DNA of 44,085 bases from Bacteroidales bacterium (GTDB lineage: Bacteria; Bacteroidota; Bacteroidia; Bacteroidales; VadinHA17), in assembly GCA_021157415.1 (NCBI GenBank), contig JAGGWN010000065.1, positions 1-44,085 of the forward strand. Reading direction: 5' to 3'. Under the pieces are notes generated by a model that was not told the DNA's origin, searched no databases, and saw nothing but the letters and a program-made list of their open reading frames with translations. Of the stretch, positions 10,601 through 17,954 are shown piece after piece. The position numbers were made by a program, and so were the translations under genes. The stretch's first letter is position 1. The number at the start of each line of letters is the position of its first letter.

Positions 10601-10994
10601 CTTTCATGGTAGAAGCCAACAAGGTTTTCGGAGATAAAATGATCTGACGGTCCAGGACCATGTGCTCGACATTGGTCCCGTCAAATAACTGATCCAGCAC
10701 CTTGTAGATTTTTTCATTTGTGGCGTGGATGTTCACTCTCCTGCTTACATCTACAAGCTTCTGATTATAAATAAAATAAAACTCACTCTGACTCTCAATG
10801 GTATTGAGTACCTGGCCGATGGTCACATCACTCAAGCTCAGAGACACTTTGGTATTCTGTGAATAGGAGTCTTTGCCCAGCACCTGGACAATACCAAGAA
10901 GAATTAGAAATACCATGATTCTCATAATCATAAAAATTTTTAAAGAACGTATGGACACAAGAAGCGTCCACCATGTTTTTGATTTATTTTTCAT
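7614..10994 (-). CDS. susC: SusC/RagA TonB-dependent transporter with STN domain
   Basis: This 1126-residue outer-membrane transporter has an N-terminal signal region, then an STN (secretin/TonB short N-terminal) domain at about 45-125, a CarboxypepD_reg-like domain at about 140-220 (TVTGKVTDEKGGTLPGVN), a TonB plug at about 230-345 (containing LIVIDGIPDRNL and ILKDASAAIYGSRAANGVI), and a long beta-barrel ending NFGVSLTF. Family knowledge: it imports oligosaccharides with SusD using TonB energy. The STN domain is the part that contacts FecR-type anti-sigma factors, and the adjacent fecR and ECF sigma genes fit trans-envelope signalling. Substrate binding would release the sigma factor to activate this operon. 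Confidence 0.97.
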   Translation of the reverse strand: MKNKSKTWWTLLVSIRSLKIFMIMRIMVFLILLGIVQVLGKDSYSQNTKVSLSLSDVTIGQVLNTIESQSEFYFIYNQKLVDVSRRVNIHATNEKIYKVLDQLFDGTNVEHMVLDRQIILSPKTLLASTMKEAKRLQQQLTVTGKVTDEKGGTLPGVNIIEKGTTNGTVTDADGKYTIQVSSPDAILVFSFVGYKSQEVTVGNQNVVNVSLKEETIGLEEVVTIGYSTAKKATVTGSLATVKGDQIKQTPSINVSNSLVGHLPGLVSVTRTGEPGYDDAMLRIRGSNTLGDNSPLIVIDGIPDRNLTRLDPNDIASVTILKDASAAIYGSRAANGVILITTKRGEIGKPTIHVTMNQGWTQPTIIPPMSDAATYAQMINEINEYRGRPPKYTDEDIQKYKDGTDPWGHPNTDWFAATFKKAAQQKYGNVSVSGGTESIRYFVSVGGNFQDGIYKNSATYYNQANFRTNIDGKISKNIHLGFDIAGRQENRNYPTRSSGAIFRMLMRGKPNLPAYWPNGLPGPDIEYGDNPVVITTSQTGYNREKRYVFQSNTKLDITIPWVKGLSLTGNASIDKNFQNHKLWQKPWYLYTWDGTSYDDQGVPLLVKGQRGFSEPRLTQSMNDGQRMTLNAIVNYDRTFASVHHVKALVGYERIKGESMYFSAFRRYFVSTVVDQMFAGGDLEKDNGGSADQNARMSYFGRFNYDYAGKYLVEFVWRYDGSYIFPEDSRFGFFPGVSLGWRMSEENFWKKNLSLINYFKLRASWGQTGNDRIEPYQYMSSYAFDPNHTYVFNESVEEKILHESRIPNPNVTWEVANQTNVGFDGQMFDGKLAFSADYFYNYRTNILWWRNASVPATTGLTLPRENIGKVGNQGFEFDLSYHKRSGTFRYDIGVNGGYEKNKIIFWDETPGVPDYQKSTGHPMNTDLYYKAIGVFKDQAAVDAYPHWANARPGDIIFEDVNDDGVIDGLDRVRIDKNTLPRFTGGVTVSLGYRNFDLSMLLQGATGAIRIHDTESGEIGNFLVEDAEGRWTPDNPNASKPRTWNRDEEYWRNQDNTYWVRNTDYLRLKSLVIGYNIINNKGGINNLRVYFSGMNLLTLDKLKSFDPEVTSTTAYPLNRVFNFGVSLTF

Positions 10995-11001
10995 AGTTTT
11001 G
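10994..11001 (+). promoter_or_regulatory. Candidate -7 element for an antisense transcript
   Basis: TAGTTTTG matches the Bacteroidota -7 consensus TAnnTTTG on the plus strand, overlapping the first base of the susC start region. No TTTG lies at the expected 19-20 nt upstream, so the match is partial. Transcription from here would run across the susC leader, opposite to susC. Confidence 0.4.
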
Positions 11002-11007
11002 CAAAGT

Positions 11008-11088
11008 TTAGTGGTTCTGGATTGAATTTAAAACTTTAATCTGCTAAACAGACGGGAAAACAACGCCATTGTTTTCCCGTTTTTTTTA
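11008..11088 (+). ncRNA. Candidate antisense sRNA over the susC leader
   Basis: A plus-strand -7-like element at 10994-11001 and a plus-oriented intrinsic terminator at 11052-11087 would delimit an RNA of about 80 nt. It would be fully complementary to the susC 5' leader. Established knowledge: in Bacteroides fragilis, PULs with sigma/anti-sigma regulators encode small antisense RNAs (DonS type) between the anti-sigma gene and susC that repress the PUL. Position and orientation fit that arrangement. The RNA itself is inferred; ends are estimates. Confidence 0.4.
11052..11087 (+). terminator. Plus-oriented intrinsic terminator between susC and fecR
   Basis: An 11-bp perfect stem (11052-11062 and 11070-11080, 7-nt loop) is followed immediately by a run of T at 11080-11087 on the plus strand. 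On the minus strand the hairpin has no T-tract after it. It therefore terminates a transcript running opposite to all neighbouring genes, and none of the recognised genes explains it. Confidence 0.7.
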
Positions 11089-11149
11089 CTGATCATGTTT
11101 CATAGGCATTGGGTTTTAGGTTAGACAAAAGGGTATTGATAAAATTGTA

Positions 11150-12235
11150 CTATTCGTTTATATTTATATCAGCATCTTTTTTTGCAAAAAGGATAATTCG
11201 TTTTTTTGTGAATGTGTCATCCGGCAGTTTTTTCCTTTTGATAATCTTGTAATCAACCGGGGAAGTCAGACGGATCAGTTTCAGCACTTCATCCAGCGAC
11301 TCATATTGAAAAGTAGCATGATAGCGATAATCCTGCAGCTTTCTCTCCTGTAAATAAAACTTTACATTATACCATCTACCTAATTTTCTAACCACCTGTT
11401 CCATGGCATCATTCCTGAAGATCAGCTTCCCTTCTTTCCAGGCAATATAGCATTCCGGATCCTGCACATTTGTTTTATGAAAACGAAAATCCACTTTTCG
11501 TATCTGCACCTGTTGCCCCGGTTCAAGGACTGTCAAAGGATGAGTGCCCCCTTGCTGCATCTCTCCGGATATCCTTACTTTTCCCGTGATAAGCGTCACG
11601 TCCGTTTCATCCTCTTCCGGATAGGCATTTACGTCAAACTTCGTCCCTAATGCTTCCACCTCAATTCTCCCTGTTTTTACTATAAATGGTTTGCGGGCAT
11701 CTTTAAACACTTCAAAGTATCCTTCTCCGGAAAGTTCCACTATCCTCTTTTTCCCCGTAAAAGCCAGTGGATATTTTAAAGTACTTTCCGAATTTAACCA
11801 GCCCTGTGATCCGTCAGGCAAGGTAAAATGAATTCGGGCTCCTCTCGGCGCATACAGTTCAGCCCTGCTCGCTGTGTTAAGAACAGGCGGATACTTCATA
11901 TAATACCAACCGGAAACTAATAATAGTGGTAAAAACAAAACAGCTGCCACTTTTCCAAGACCTTGAACCAACTTTTTAAATGAATACCGGTTTATCCGTT
12001 TATAAGACCTGATATCCAAACGGTGGTGAATTCTGTCCAAAACCGTTTGTATTTCTTTCGGGTCTGTTGTGAGGTCATCATTATCTATCACCTCATTAAA
12101 ATGGTCTGCCCAAACATATTTCAAAGAGGAATAATACTTTTTTTCCACAAACCATTTTATTACTTTCTCTTTTTCAACGTCGGAAGATTCACCTCTGAAA
12201 AATTTATTTAATACTTCTTTCTCAATCTTATCCAT
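11150..12235 (-). CDS. FecR-family anti-sigma factor
   Basis: This 361-residue membrane regulator has an N-terminal cytoplasmic part (about 1-90), one membrane helix (about 92-112, VAAVLFLPLLLVSGWYY), a periplasmic FecR domain (about 120-225, with LPDGSQGWLNSESTLKYP and GEGYFEVFKD) and a C-terminal DUF4974-type domain (about 280-345). Family knowledge: the cytoplasmic part holds the ECF sigma factor and the periplasmic part senses the STN domain of the SusC partner. It lies 202 nt after the sigma gene and 155 nt before susC, all in one direction. The sigma/FecR/SusC-with-STN set is a standard PUL switch. Confidence 0.95.
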   Translation of the reverse strand: MDKIEKEVLNKFFRGESSDVEKEKVIKWFVEKKYYSSLKYVWADHFNEVIDNDDLTTDPKEIQTVLDRIHHRLDIRSYKRINRYSFKKLVQGLGKVAAVLFLPLLLVSGWYYMKYPPVLNTASRAELYAPRGARIHFTLPDGSQGWLNSESTLKYPLAFTGKKRIVELSGEGYFEVFKDARKPFIVKTGRIEVEALGTKFDVNAYPEEDETDVTLITGKVRISGEMQQGGTHPLTVLEPGQQVQIRKVDFRFHKTNVQDPECYIAWKEGKLIFRNDAMEQVVRKLGRWYNVKFYLQERKLQDYRYHATFQYESLDEVLKLIRLTSPVDYKIIKRKKLPDDTFTKKRIILFAKKDADININE

Positions 12236-12437
12236 ATTTTACAAATTCTGACTTTTTCTCTGAAAGCAAGGCAGGGAAAAAGTTTTCACTTTTTCCCTAC
12301 CGGCCCTCATTATTAACCTAAAACCTACAGTACCGTTACCCTCAAGTACTGCATCTATTATGCATATCCCAAAAGAGGAGGTATCCCCCAGAAAAAATAT
12401 TTTTTTTTGAGAAGAGGGTGCTCAGTCCTAATTTATT

Positions 12438-13040
12438 TCAGAGGAACAAAGCTCCAAAAAGGATGCATAACAAATCCAGTTTTCCCAGATGTTTTCTGAT
12501 CCTTTTCATGGCCTCGTGAAGATGATTCTCGACTGTTTTGGGCCGGAGGGAAAGGATCCGGGCTATTTCTTTATGGGACAATCCCTCTTCCCGGCTGAGT
12601 TTATATATCTGCCTTTGTCTGCGGGGTAACTTTTCAACAGCAAGATCCACCTGTTCCAGCAATTCAATATATTCAATTTGTACGGTTACCTGATCCGTTA
12701 ATGCAGGATCATCGATCTGGAACTCCTTCAGAAATTCCTGTTCCCTGTATTTGACTCTGAGAAATTTCCGGATGGCATTATACGTGATCGTAAAAAGATA
12801 GGACCTGAATGAGAGATGTTCCTTGATATTTCGCCGGTTTTCCCATATTTTGATAAAGACCTCCTGCACCAACCCTTCAGCTTCCTCCCTGGATCCCAGA
12901 TACCCTTTTGCCAGATAGAAAATTTTGCCCCCATATTTGGTAAATAAGCGGTCAAAGGCCCTCATATCCCCTTTCTGAAGAGACCTGACCAACTGTAAAT
13001 CCGAATGTTGCTGATCAACCATTTTAGATGATAGCTCCAA
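12438..13040 (-). CDS. ECF RNA polymerase sigma factor (sigma-70 family)
   Basis: This 200-residue protein has sigma region 2 at about 25-95 (AFDRLFTKYGGKIFYLAKGYLG, then EGLVQEVFIKIWENR) and region 4 at about 135-190 (LPRRQRQIYKLSREEGLSHKEIA, then TVENHLHEAMKRIRK). The two regions without a region 3 mark an ECF sigma factor. It presumably directs RNA polymerase to the fecR-susC-susD-GH2 operon and is held by the adjacent FecR. A second in-frame Met six codons in is an alternative start; the first was kept because nothing distinguishes them strongly. A short hydrophobic tail (LLCILFGALFL) at the C-terminus is slightly unusual. Confidence 0.95.
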   Translation of the reverse strand: MELSSKMVDQQHSDLQLVRSLQKGDMRAFDRLFTKYGGKIFYLAKGYLGSREEAEGLVQEVFIKIWENRRNIKEHLSFRSYLFTITYNAIRKFLRVKYREQEFLKEFQIDDPALTDQVTVQIEYIELLEQVDLAVEKLPRRQRQIYKLSREEGLSHKEIARILSLRPKTVENHLHEAMKRIRKHLGKLDLLCILFGALFL

Positions 13041-13203
13041 TATTTTGAGATAAAAATATATAAAAATACCTCATCTATAGAAATTCCTTAAAATTTATAG
13101 GGTTATTTATCATTCTTCCCGGTTATAGGATCAATAGTTTGAGACCACTTTTACTTTTATATACTCTAAAAATGCAGCAATTAAAGCACTAACATAAATA
13201 TTG

Positions 13204-13225
13204 CCTACGTAGGCCCCTACGTAGG
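13204..13225. repeat. Double CCTACGTAGG palindrome, left copy
   Basis: Two copies of the 10-bp palindrome CCTACGTAGG are placed 12 bp apart (13204-13213 and 13216-13225), upstream of the ECF sigma gene. A near-identical element with the same 12-bp period occurs at 26635-26656. It could be a binding site, a REP-like element or a boundary. Confidence 0.7.
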
Positions 13226-13241
13226 TTCTTTGCCTCGGTAA

Positions 13242-13999
13242 TCATCGACTGTCAATATTTTTTATCAGGCTTTGCAATTCTTTGATATGATCCGGGGAAA
13301 TACCCCGGGGGTTGGTATGGTATTTTTTACTCAGGGAGGCAGCCAGTCCCACGGCCACACCCATTTATCCGGTAGTATTCATCACCCTGGGGTCTCCCAG
13401 CCCGATATGGGAACAACTGAAACAGCGGCCGGCCATAAAGAGGTTCCGTATATTCGCGGAATAAAGCGACCGGTATGGGATTGTATAATGATCCACCCTG
13501 TAATAAAGGGCCTCTGACAGGAAATCAGGTTTTGCAGAGTCAACGAGGCACTGCTGACAATGCACATCAACGGGTCATACTCCATAGGCCACAGCATCAG
13601 GAAACTTACGCAGCTCCCTCACATCTCTGAAGGTAAAAATACAATCCCCCTTCAGACGCCGCGACTCTCTTTTGCCGACCAGATAAGAGACCCATTCCAG
13701 GGCCAGCTTTTCATTCCCCGGCTCCTGTTTGGCATTGTAAAAAGAGCCGTAGATGGCTTTGAACATATGGTCTCTGATTTCTTCCGCATCTTTTATCTGG
13801 TGCACATCATCGCGCGAGAACTCCCACTGCCATGTGCCAATAAATAAGGCGATCCCATTTGCTCCACAAATTGCGGGTCCACGACCCAGCCGCCTTTGTG
13901 CTGAAAACTTTCGGCCTCCACAAAGATCTCTTTCACGGCCTGATGCCGGCATCCGGAAAAAATCAACAACACAATAACAAAAGAGATAACGTTTTTCAT
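13242..13999 (-). pseudogene. Decayed FAD-dependent oxidoreductase
   Basis: Fragments of one family appear in order on the minus strand. First comes a lipoprotein signal (FSGC) with VEAESFQHKGGWVVDPQF, then a mid segment (DAEEIRDHMFKAIYGSFYN, LALEWVSYLVGKRESRR), then, in another frame, a C-terminal segment (TIPYRSLYSANIRNLFMAGR, CSHIGLGDPRVMNT). The C-terminus is cut by an in-frame TAA at 13365-13367 and continues (GVAVGLAASLSKKYHTNPRG) to a stop at 13242-13244. The whole FAD-binding N-terminal part is missing, and at least two frameshifts separate the pieces. Family knowledge: intact members are FAD_oxidored (PF12831)-type secreted proteins of about 550-750 residues common next to glycan genes. 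Identification is by recognised motifs. Confidence 0.85.
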
Positions 14000-14105
14000 A
14001 CGAACATAAAAAAGAGTTTATTTCTATATAACATATAACAATGTATTTACCCCCTCCCGCATGCCCCCTCGCAAGGGAGAGGGAAGGAAAGGGGGAACTT
14101 CATTG

Positions 14106-17100
14106 TCATTGCTCCCTTATTACCAACAACAGCCCTTTACCAGCCTGGACGGGTACGGATGCAGGATCATAAACACCAGCTTCCTGATAATCTTTGATGG
14201 GTAGGGCTTCCACTACCGCTTTCTTTTTATCCACCCCTATGGTTTTCCAGTCTATGTCCAATGCCACTTTCACCGCTACCGGGGACCAACTGGCCAGGGC
14301 CACAACAGCAAATCCTTTGCGCATATATACGGTAGCCTTAATTTTATCATGGTTGGTCCGTACCGGACATTCCGGGTCCCAGAAGCCAATCATTCTGGTG
14401 TTCTCAATGTGTGTGTCATCCCAGAACTTCCAGATAGCACGCGGGTCGCCGGCCCAGGGGAGGCGGGCTGTCATACCAAAGATCATCCCCCGCCAGGGGT
14501 TACCCCCGTCCTGCAGCATCTCACCCATCAGACCATACGGGATGCCCGACATCTCCAACAGGTAAAAATCAGCCGGAGAATTTTTATCAAAATACTCACC
14601 AAACCACAACCGGTTCAGATAGGGGAAATGCTCCATATACAAGTTGGCACTGTTGATATACCCATCACGCGGATTGAACTGGTTGGCTGAATGCAGGTCG
14701 ATAAGAGCATCCGGCCGGTTGCGGTCCAGCACCTTGCGTACCCGTTTCATGGTGGTCCGGTCGAAAGCGATATCATCAATATAGATACCGTCGATTTTCA
14801 TATTTTTTGCCAGCCAGTTGATTCCTTCCACATAATAGTTATGCCAGCGTGACATACCGGAATTGATAATGGCTGCATCCCGAAGCTTTGGCACAAACCA
14901 GGCTGCGATATAATCCTCTCCGACATGTTCTTGCAGCCAGGCCCAGCCGTTGCCCGGACCGTACGTATAAATTTCGTGATTCAGGCTTCGTAACGCAAAA
15001 ATCTCCGGCGCATGGTTCGATAGCTCACGGATGGTATTGTATATTTTTACTTTTAATCCCTTTTTATGGGCTGCAGCAATATAATTACGCATGGTATCCT
15101 GCCGCAGAAAAGGATAGTTGATGTAGGGATTTATCTCTGTGGCATGATGTACGTTGATCACATTGGCTCCGGCTCTGATCACCGTATCCAGTGGCTGGAA
15201 GCTGTGATAATACCGGTTTTTCCAGTGACTCTTCGTATCAATGGGTTTGAAAGGCGTAAGCAACAGATTGATCTGGTAGCAGAGCGTATCTCCCGGTGTC
15301 AAAGTACGTTCACCCGAAAAAGCCCGTATCATCACTTGTCCATTTTCCCGCCTGATACGAATACCTCCCCGCCCGTGATTATCCCAGGAAAGAGGCATAT
15401 GTAACGGTTTAGAATGGTAAAAATTGGTGTTGAGCGGGCGGGAATAATTGGCTCCGCGCAGGCTGAACTGAAAGCCTGCATTCACCCTGCCTATCCAGGC
15501 ACCATCCTGATTTTTCCGCACATCCCATTTCCAGTCCACCGTTCCGGGGAATTTCTGCCCTTTATAGCCCAGGCCCATGAAATGTGTTGCCGAGGCACTG
15601 TCCACCGGAATCTCCAGCATGATATCTTTTACCTCTGTTTTTTTTGTAGCAGTGACGTAAATTTTTATTTCCACAAAGCCGTCAAACTCCATTTTCCCTT
15701 TCACCATTGTTTTCAACGCACCTGTTGCCGGGTTGGCCGTCCATGAAGTCATTCCCTGCGACCACCGGGTAAAGAGACGCCTGCCTCCATGCATCGCTTG
15801 CCTGACCCCTCCGGGTTTTTCGACGACCATTCTGAAATCTCCGGCAAGTATCTTACGGGGAATAGGTGTAATGGCCGTATTGCTGCCATTGTAATAACTG
15901 ATGATCTGAGCCGGGAGACCTGCCGCATTCAATACTAATTTCCTGCCCAGGATGCTGACCGTATCTTTATTGATCTGAACAGGCACAAACGGTTTTACAA
16001 CCTTTTCGTCCACCGCCAGCAAAGAATTGAGCCAACGCATTTTGGAATGCCGCCAGGACTCGTGATCCCCCCGGTCGATCATCACAGAATCCAATATGGT
16101 AAAATGCAAATCAATTTTCTGTGGTGCTTTTCCTGCCGGGGTTACAGTAACTGCCCCCGTATATTCCCCGGCAGGCATATCCTTCGGAATATCCACTCCC
16201 ATCCACAGGGGCTGCACAGTTCCTTCCGGTACCGGCAATTTCCTGACAAAAGGCCTGGCATCCCAGCCAATGCCTGTCTTGTTGAAACACGTAAATGCTT
16301 TGGCCGGCAATATCTCTTGCCCGGAGGCATCTTTCATGCCTTCAAAGGTAATGTCAACATCCGTCAGAGAGTCCCTGGCCGCAAACAGTCCGACCTGAAA
16401 AGCATAATATTCATTGCGGTATGCCTTACCGGTAAAATCAGGGGACACTCCTTTTTCAATCCACCGGTATGGCAGGTCATGCCTCATACGGATGGGATAT
16501 CTCCGGCTTTCCGAAAAAAGCAGATAATCTTCCGGATGTTGTCTCAATATCTGATTCATTTCCTCCCGGGTAGCGATCATCTCCATCGGGAAAAAGCTAT
16601 TGAAGCCGTTTACTGCTTCCAAAAGCTTCACTTGTGCTGCCGGGATTCTTCTGATTCGTTTCCTGATTTTAATACTATCCGTCAACCTGCTCTTGTCCAG
16701 CCAGGTCATGTCTGCTGTTTTTCCCGGTTTCAGATAATACACTTTCGGATAATTCCGGGATCCTTTTATTTCAAAAGGCATATAATACAAATAATAGGTT
16801 CCCACACCACTCACCGGTTGAAAAATGATCTCCCCATATTCACGATTGTTAGCCACTACAAGAAGATTTTTTATCTCTTTACCTGCCGAATCGGTGAGGA
16901 TCATTCTTTTCTCTTCCGGATGTATATCCCTGCGTCGCCAGGGAATACGGGCATATACGGCATCTTTTGCTTTCGGCACCTTCAGCACTGCCCGGTGGTT
17001 GCCGTATCTGAGCTGATCCCAGGAAAAGGCCCCGTGTGTACGAGGTTGTGCGGTAAGTGAATCATTCCATATAAGAAACATCACTACTCCCACGGAAAAA

Positions 17101-17117
17101 GCGAAAATATTCTTCAT
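14106..17117 (-). CDS. Large secreted DUF6067-like putative glycoside hydrolase
   Basis: This 1003-residue protein starts at 17117, where MKNIFAFSVGVVMFLIW gives a proper signal peptide ending near LTAQP; the longer frame adds 15 residues without signal character. The C-terminal half looks like a TIM barrel, with DGIYIDDIAFDRTTMKRV (aspartates at a strand end), LIDLHSANQFNPRDG, LWFGEYFDK and a late beta-sandwich. The N-terminal half is beta-rich. I match it to the DUF6067-type family, which is related in fold to glycoside hydrolases but has no activity I can name. It is in the same direction as GH127 and NagA and may be the last active gene of that cluster. Function is inferred from context. 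Confidence 0.6.
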   Translation of the reverse strand: MKNIFAFSVGVVMFLIWNDSLTAQPRTHGAFSWDQLRYGNHRAVLKVPKAKDAVYARIPWRRRDIHPEEKRMILTDSAGKEIKNLLVVANNREYGEIIFQPVSGVGTYYLYYMPFEIKGSRNYPKVYYLKPGKTADMTWLDKSRLTDSIKIRKRIRRIPAAQVKLLEAVNGFNSFFPMEMIATREEMNQILRQHPEDYLLFSESRRYPIRMRHDLPYRWIEKGVSPDFTGKAYRNEYYAFQVGLFAARDSLTDVDITFEGMKDASGQEILPAKAFTCFNKTGIGWDARPFVRKLPVPEGTVQPLWMGVDIPKDMPAGEYTGAVTVTPAGKAPQKIDLHFTILDSVMIDRGDHESWRHSKMRWLNSLLAVDEKVVKPFVPVQINKDTVSILGRKLVLNAAGLPAQIISYYNGSNTAITPIPRKILAGDFRMVVEKPGGVRQAMHGGRRLFTRWSQGMTSWTANPATGALKTMVKGKMEFDGFVEIKIYVTATKKTEVKDIMLEIPVDSASATHFMGLGYKGQKFPGTVDWKWDVRKNQDGAWIGRVNAGFQFSLRGANYSRPLNTNFYHSKPLHMPLSWDNHGRGGIRIRRENGQVMIRAFSGERTLTPGDTLCYQINLLLTPFKPIDTKSHWKNRYYHSFQPLDTVIRAGANVINVHHATEINPYINYPFLRQDTMRNYIAAAHKKGLKVKIYNTIRELSNHAPEIFALRSLNHEIYTYGPGNGWAWLQEHVGEDYIAAWFVPKLRDAAIINSGMSRWHNYYVEGINWLAKNMKIDGIYIDDIAFDRTTMKRVRKVLDRNRPDALIDLHSANQFNPRDGYINSANLYMEHFPYLNRLWFGEYFDKNSPADFYLLEMSGIPYGLMGEMLQDGGNPWRGMIFGMTARLPWAGDPRAIWKFWDDTHIENTRMIGFWDPECPVRTNHDKIKATVYMRKGFAVVALASWSPVAVKVALDIDWKTIGVDKKKAVVEALPIKDYQEAGVYDPASVPVQAGKGLLLVIREQ

Positions 17118-17162
17118 GTTTTTCCAGCAAATAAACCGGATCACAATATACACATTTTGCAT

Positions 17163-17954
17163 TTAAATATCCCTGATCTTCCTTCCCCTAAAGGGAAGAC
17201 TTTATCACTCTGTTCTCTTCAGCCTTTATCAAACTCACAAATCAGGAGAGCCTCTTGTTGCTATTCCATGATTGATCAATCAAACAGGTCATACACCTTT
17301 TGCCTGACCGGCTGGTGTCCCGGCCGGACGGTAAGAGTATGGTACGCTATCTTCAGTAAGCCCACGTCCAGGACCGGTACGTCATAGGAACATGTAGCTT
17401 GTTTTATTTTTATTTTGATCAAAAGGACAAAAACCGAATTTTTTTTCTTTTTGGAAAACCATTAAATTTGATAAATATTCGTAATACGACCGAAAGTTTT
17501 AAATAAGAAGAAAAACCCAAACAAGAACAACAATGACACTAGAAACACTACTATCGACGCAATCAGAACCATCACCCAACCAAGAAGAAAAATTACCAGA
17601 AGAATAAGTATAGTTACAGTAACCCTCTGGAATCAGGCAGGGTTGCGTGCCAGTACAACTCCAACCACCAGCCACATCCTCACAACTCTTATTATAACCA
17701 GCACAAACACGGACAAATAAGAACTTCTTGAAGGACCCGGCATCAACAACTCAGGAAGCGGCAGCAACAGCTTTTCAATTACTCTCGACAGCAACCACAA
17801 CGTCACGGATTATCATCAGAAGGAAAAGTCGTCTGGATCGCCAGCTGGACCTGGCAACCACAAGGCTTCAAAAAATAAGTAAGAAAAAAAGTTATAATAA
17901 AAAAAATTAGGCAGACCATAGCCTGAAGGATAGGGCTACAGATTGATAATATCT
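17163..17954. other. About 790 nt without a recognisable gene; A/C-rich stretch
   Basis: No intact gene was found. From about 17500 to 17900 the plus strand is strongly A/C-rich and poor in T, unlike the flanks. Protein-like fragments occur there in shifting frames, for example GINNSGSGSNSFSITLDSN at about 17735-17800 and EGKVVWIASWTWQPQGFKK ending near 17878. This resembles a decayed plus-strand gene rather than ordinary intergenic DNA. I do not recognise its family. The 60-codon frame at 17728-17910 is not convincing as a gene. Confidence 0.35.

Noticed and set aside
14041-14105. GC-rich imperfect inverted repeat after the DUF6067 gene
   Set aside because: Arms are broken and purine/pyrimidine-rich; it may be a REP-like element or weak terminator, but I cannot support either.
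16825-17016. Other short frames inside long genes across the window
   Set aside because: They are antisense or out-of-frame shadows of genes with clear family motifs.
16047-17060. Plus-strand 337-codon open frame
   Set aside because: Antisense to the DUF6067-like gene, with cysteine- and histidine-rich shadow composition.
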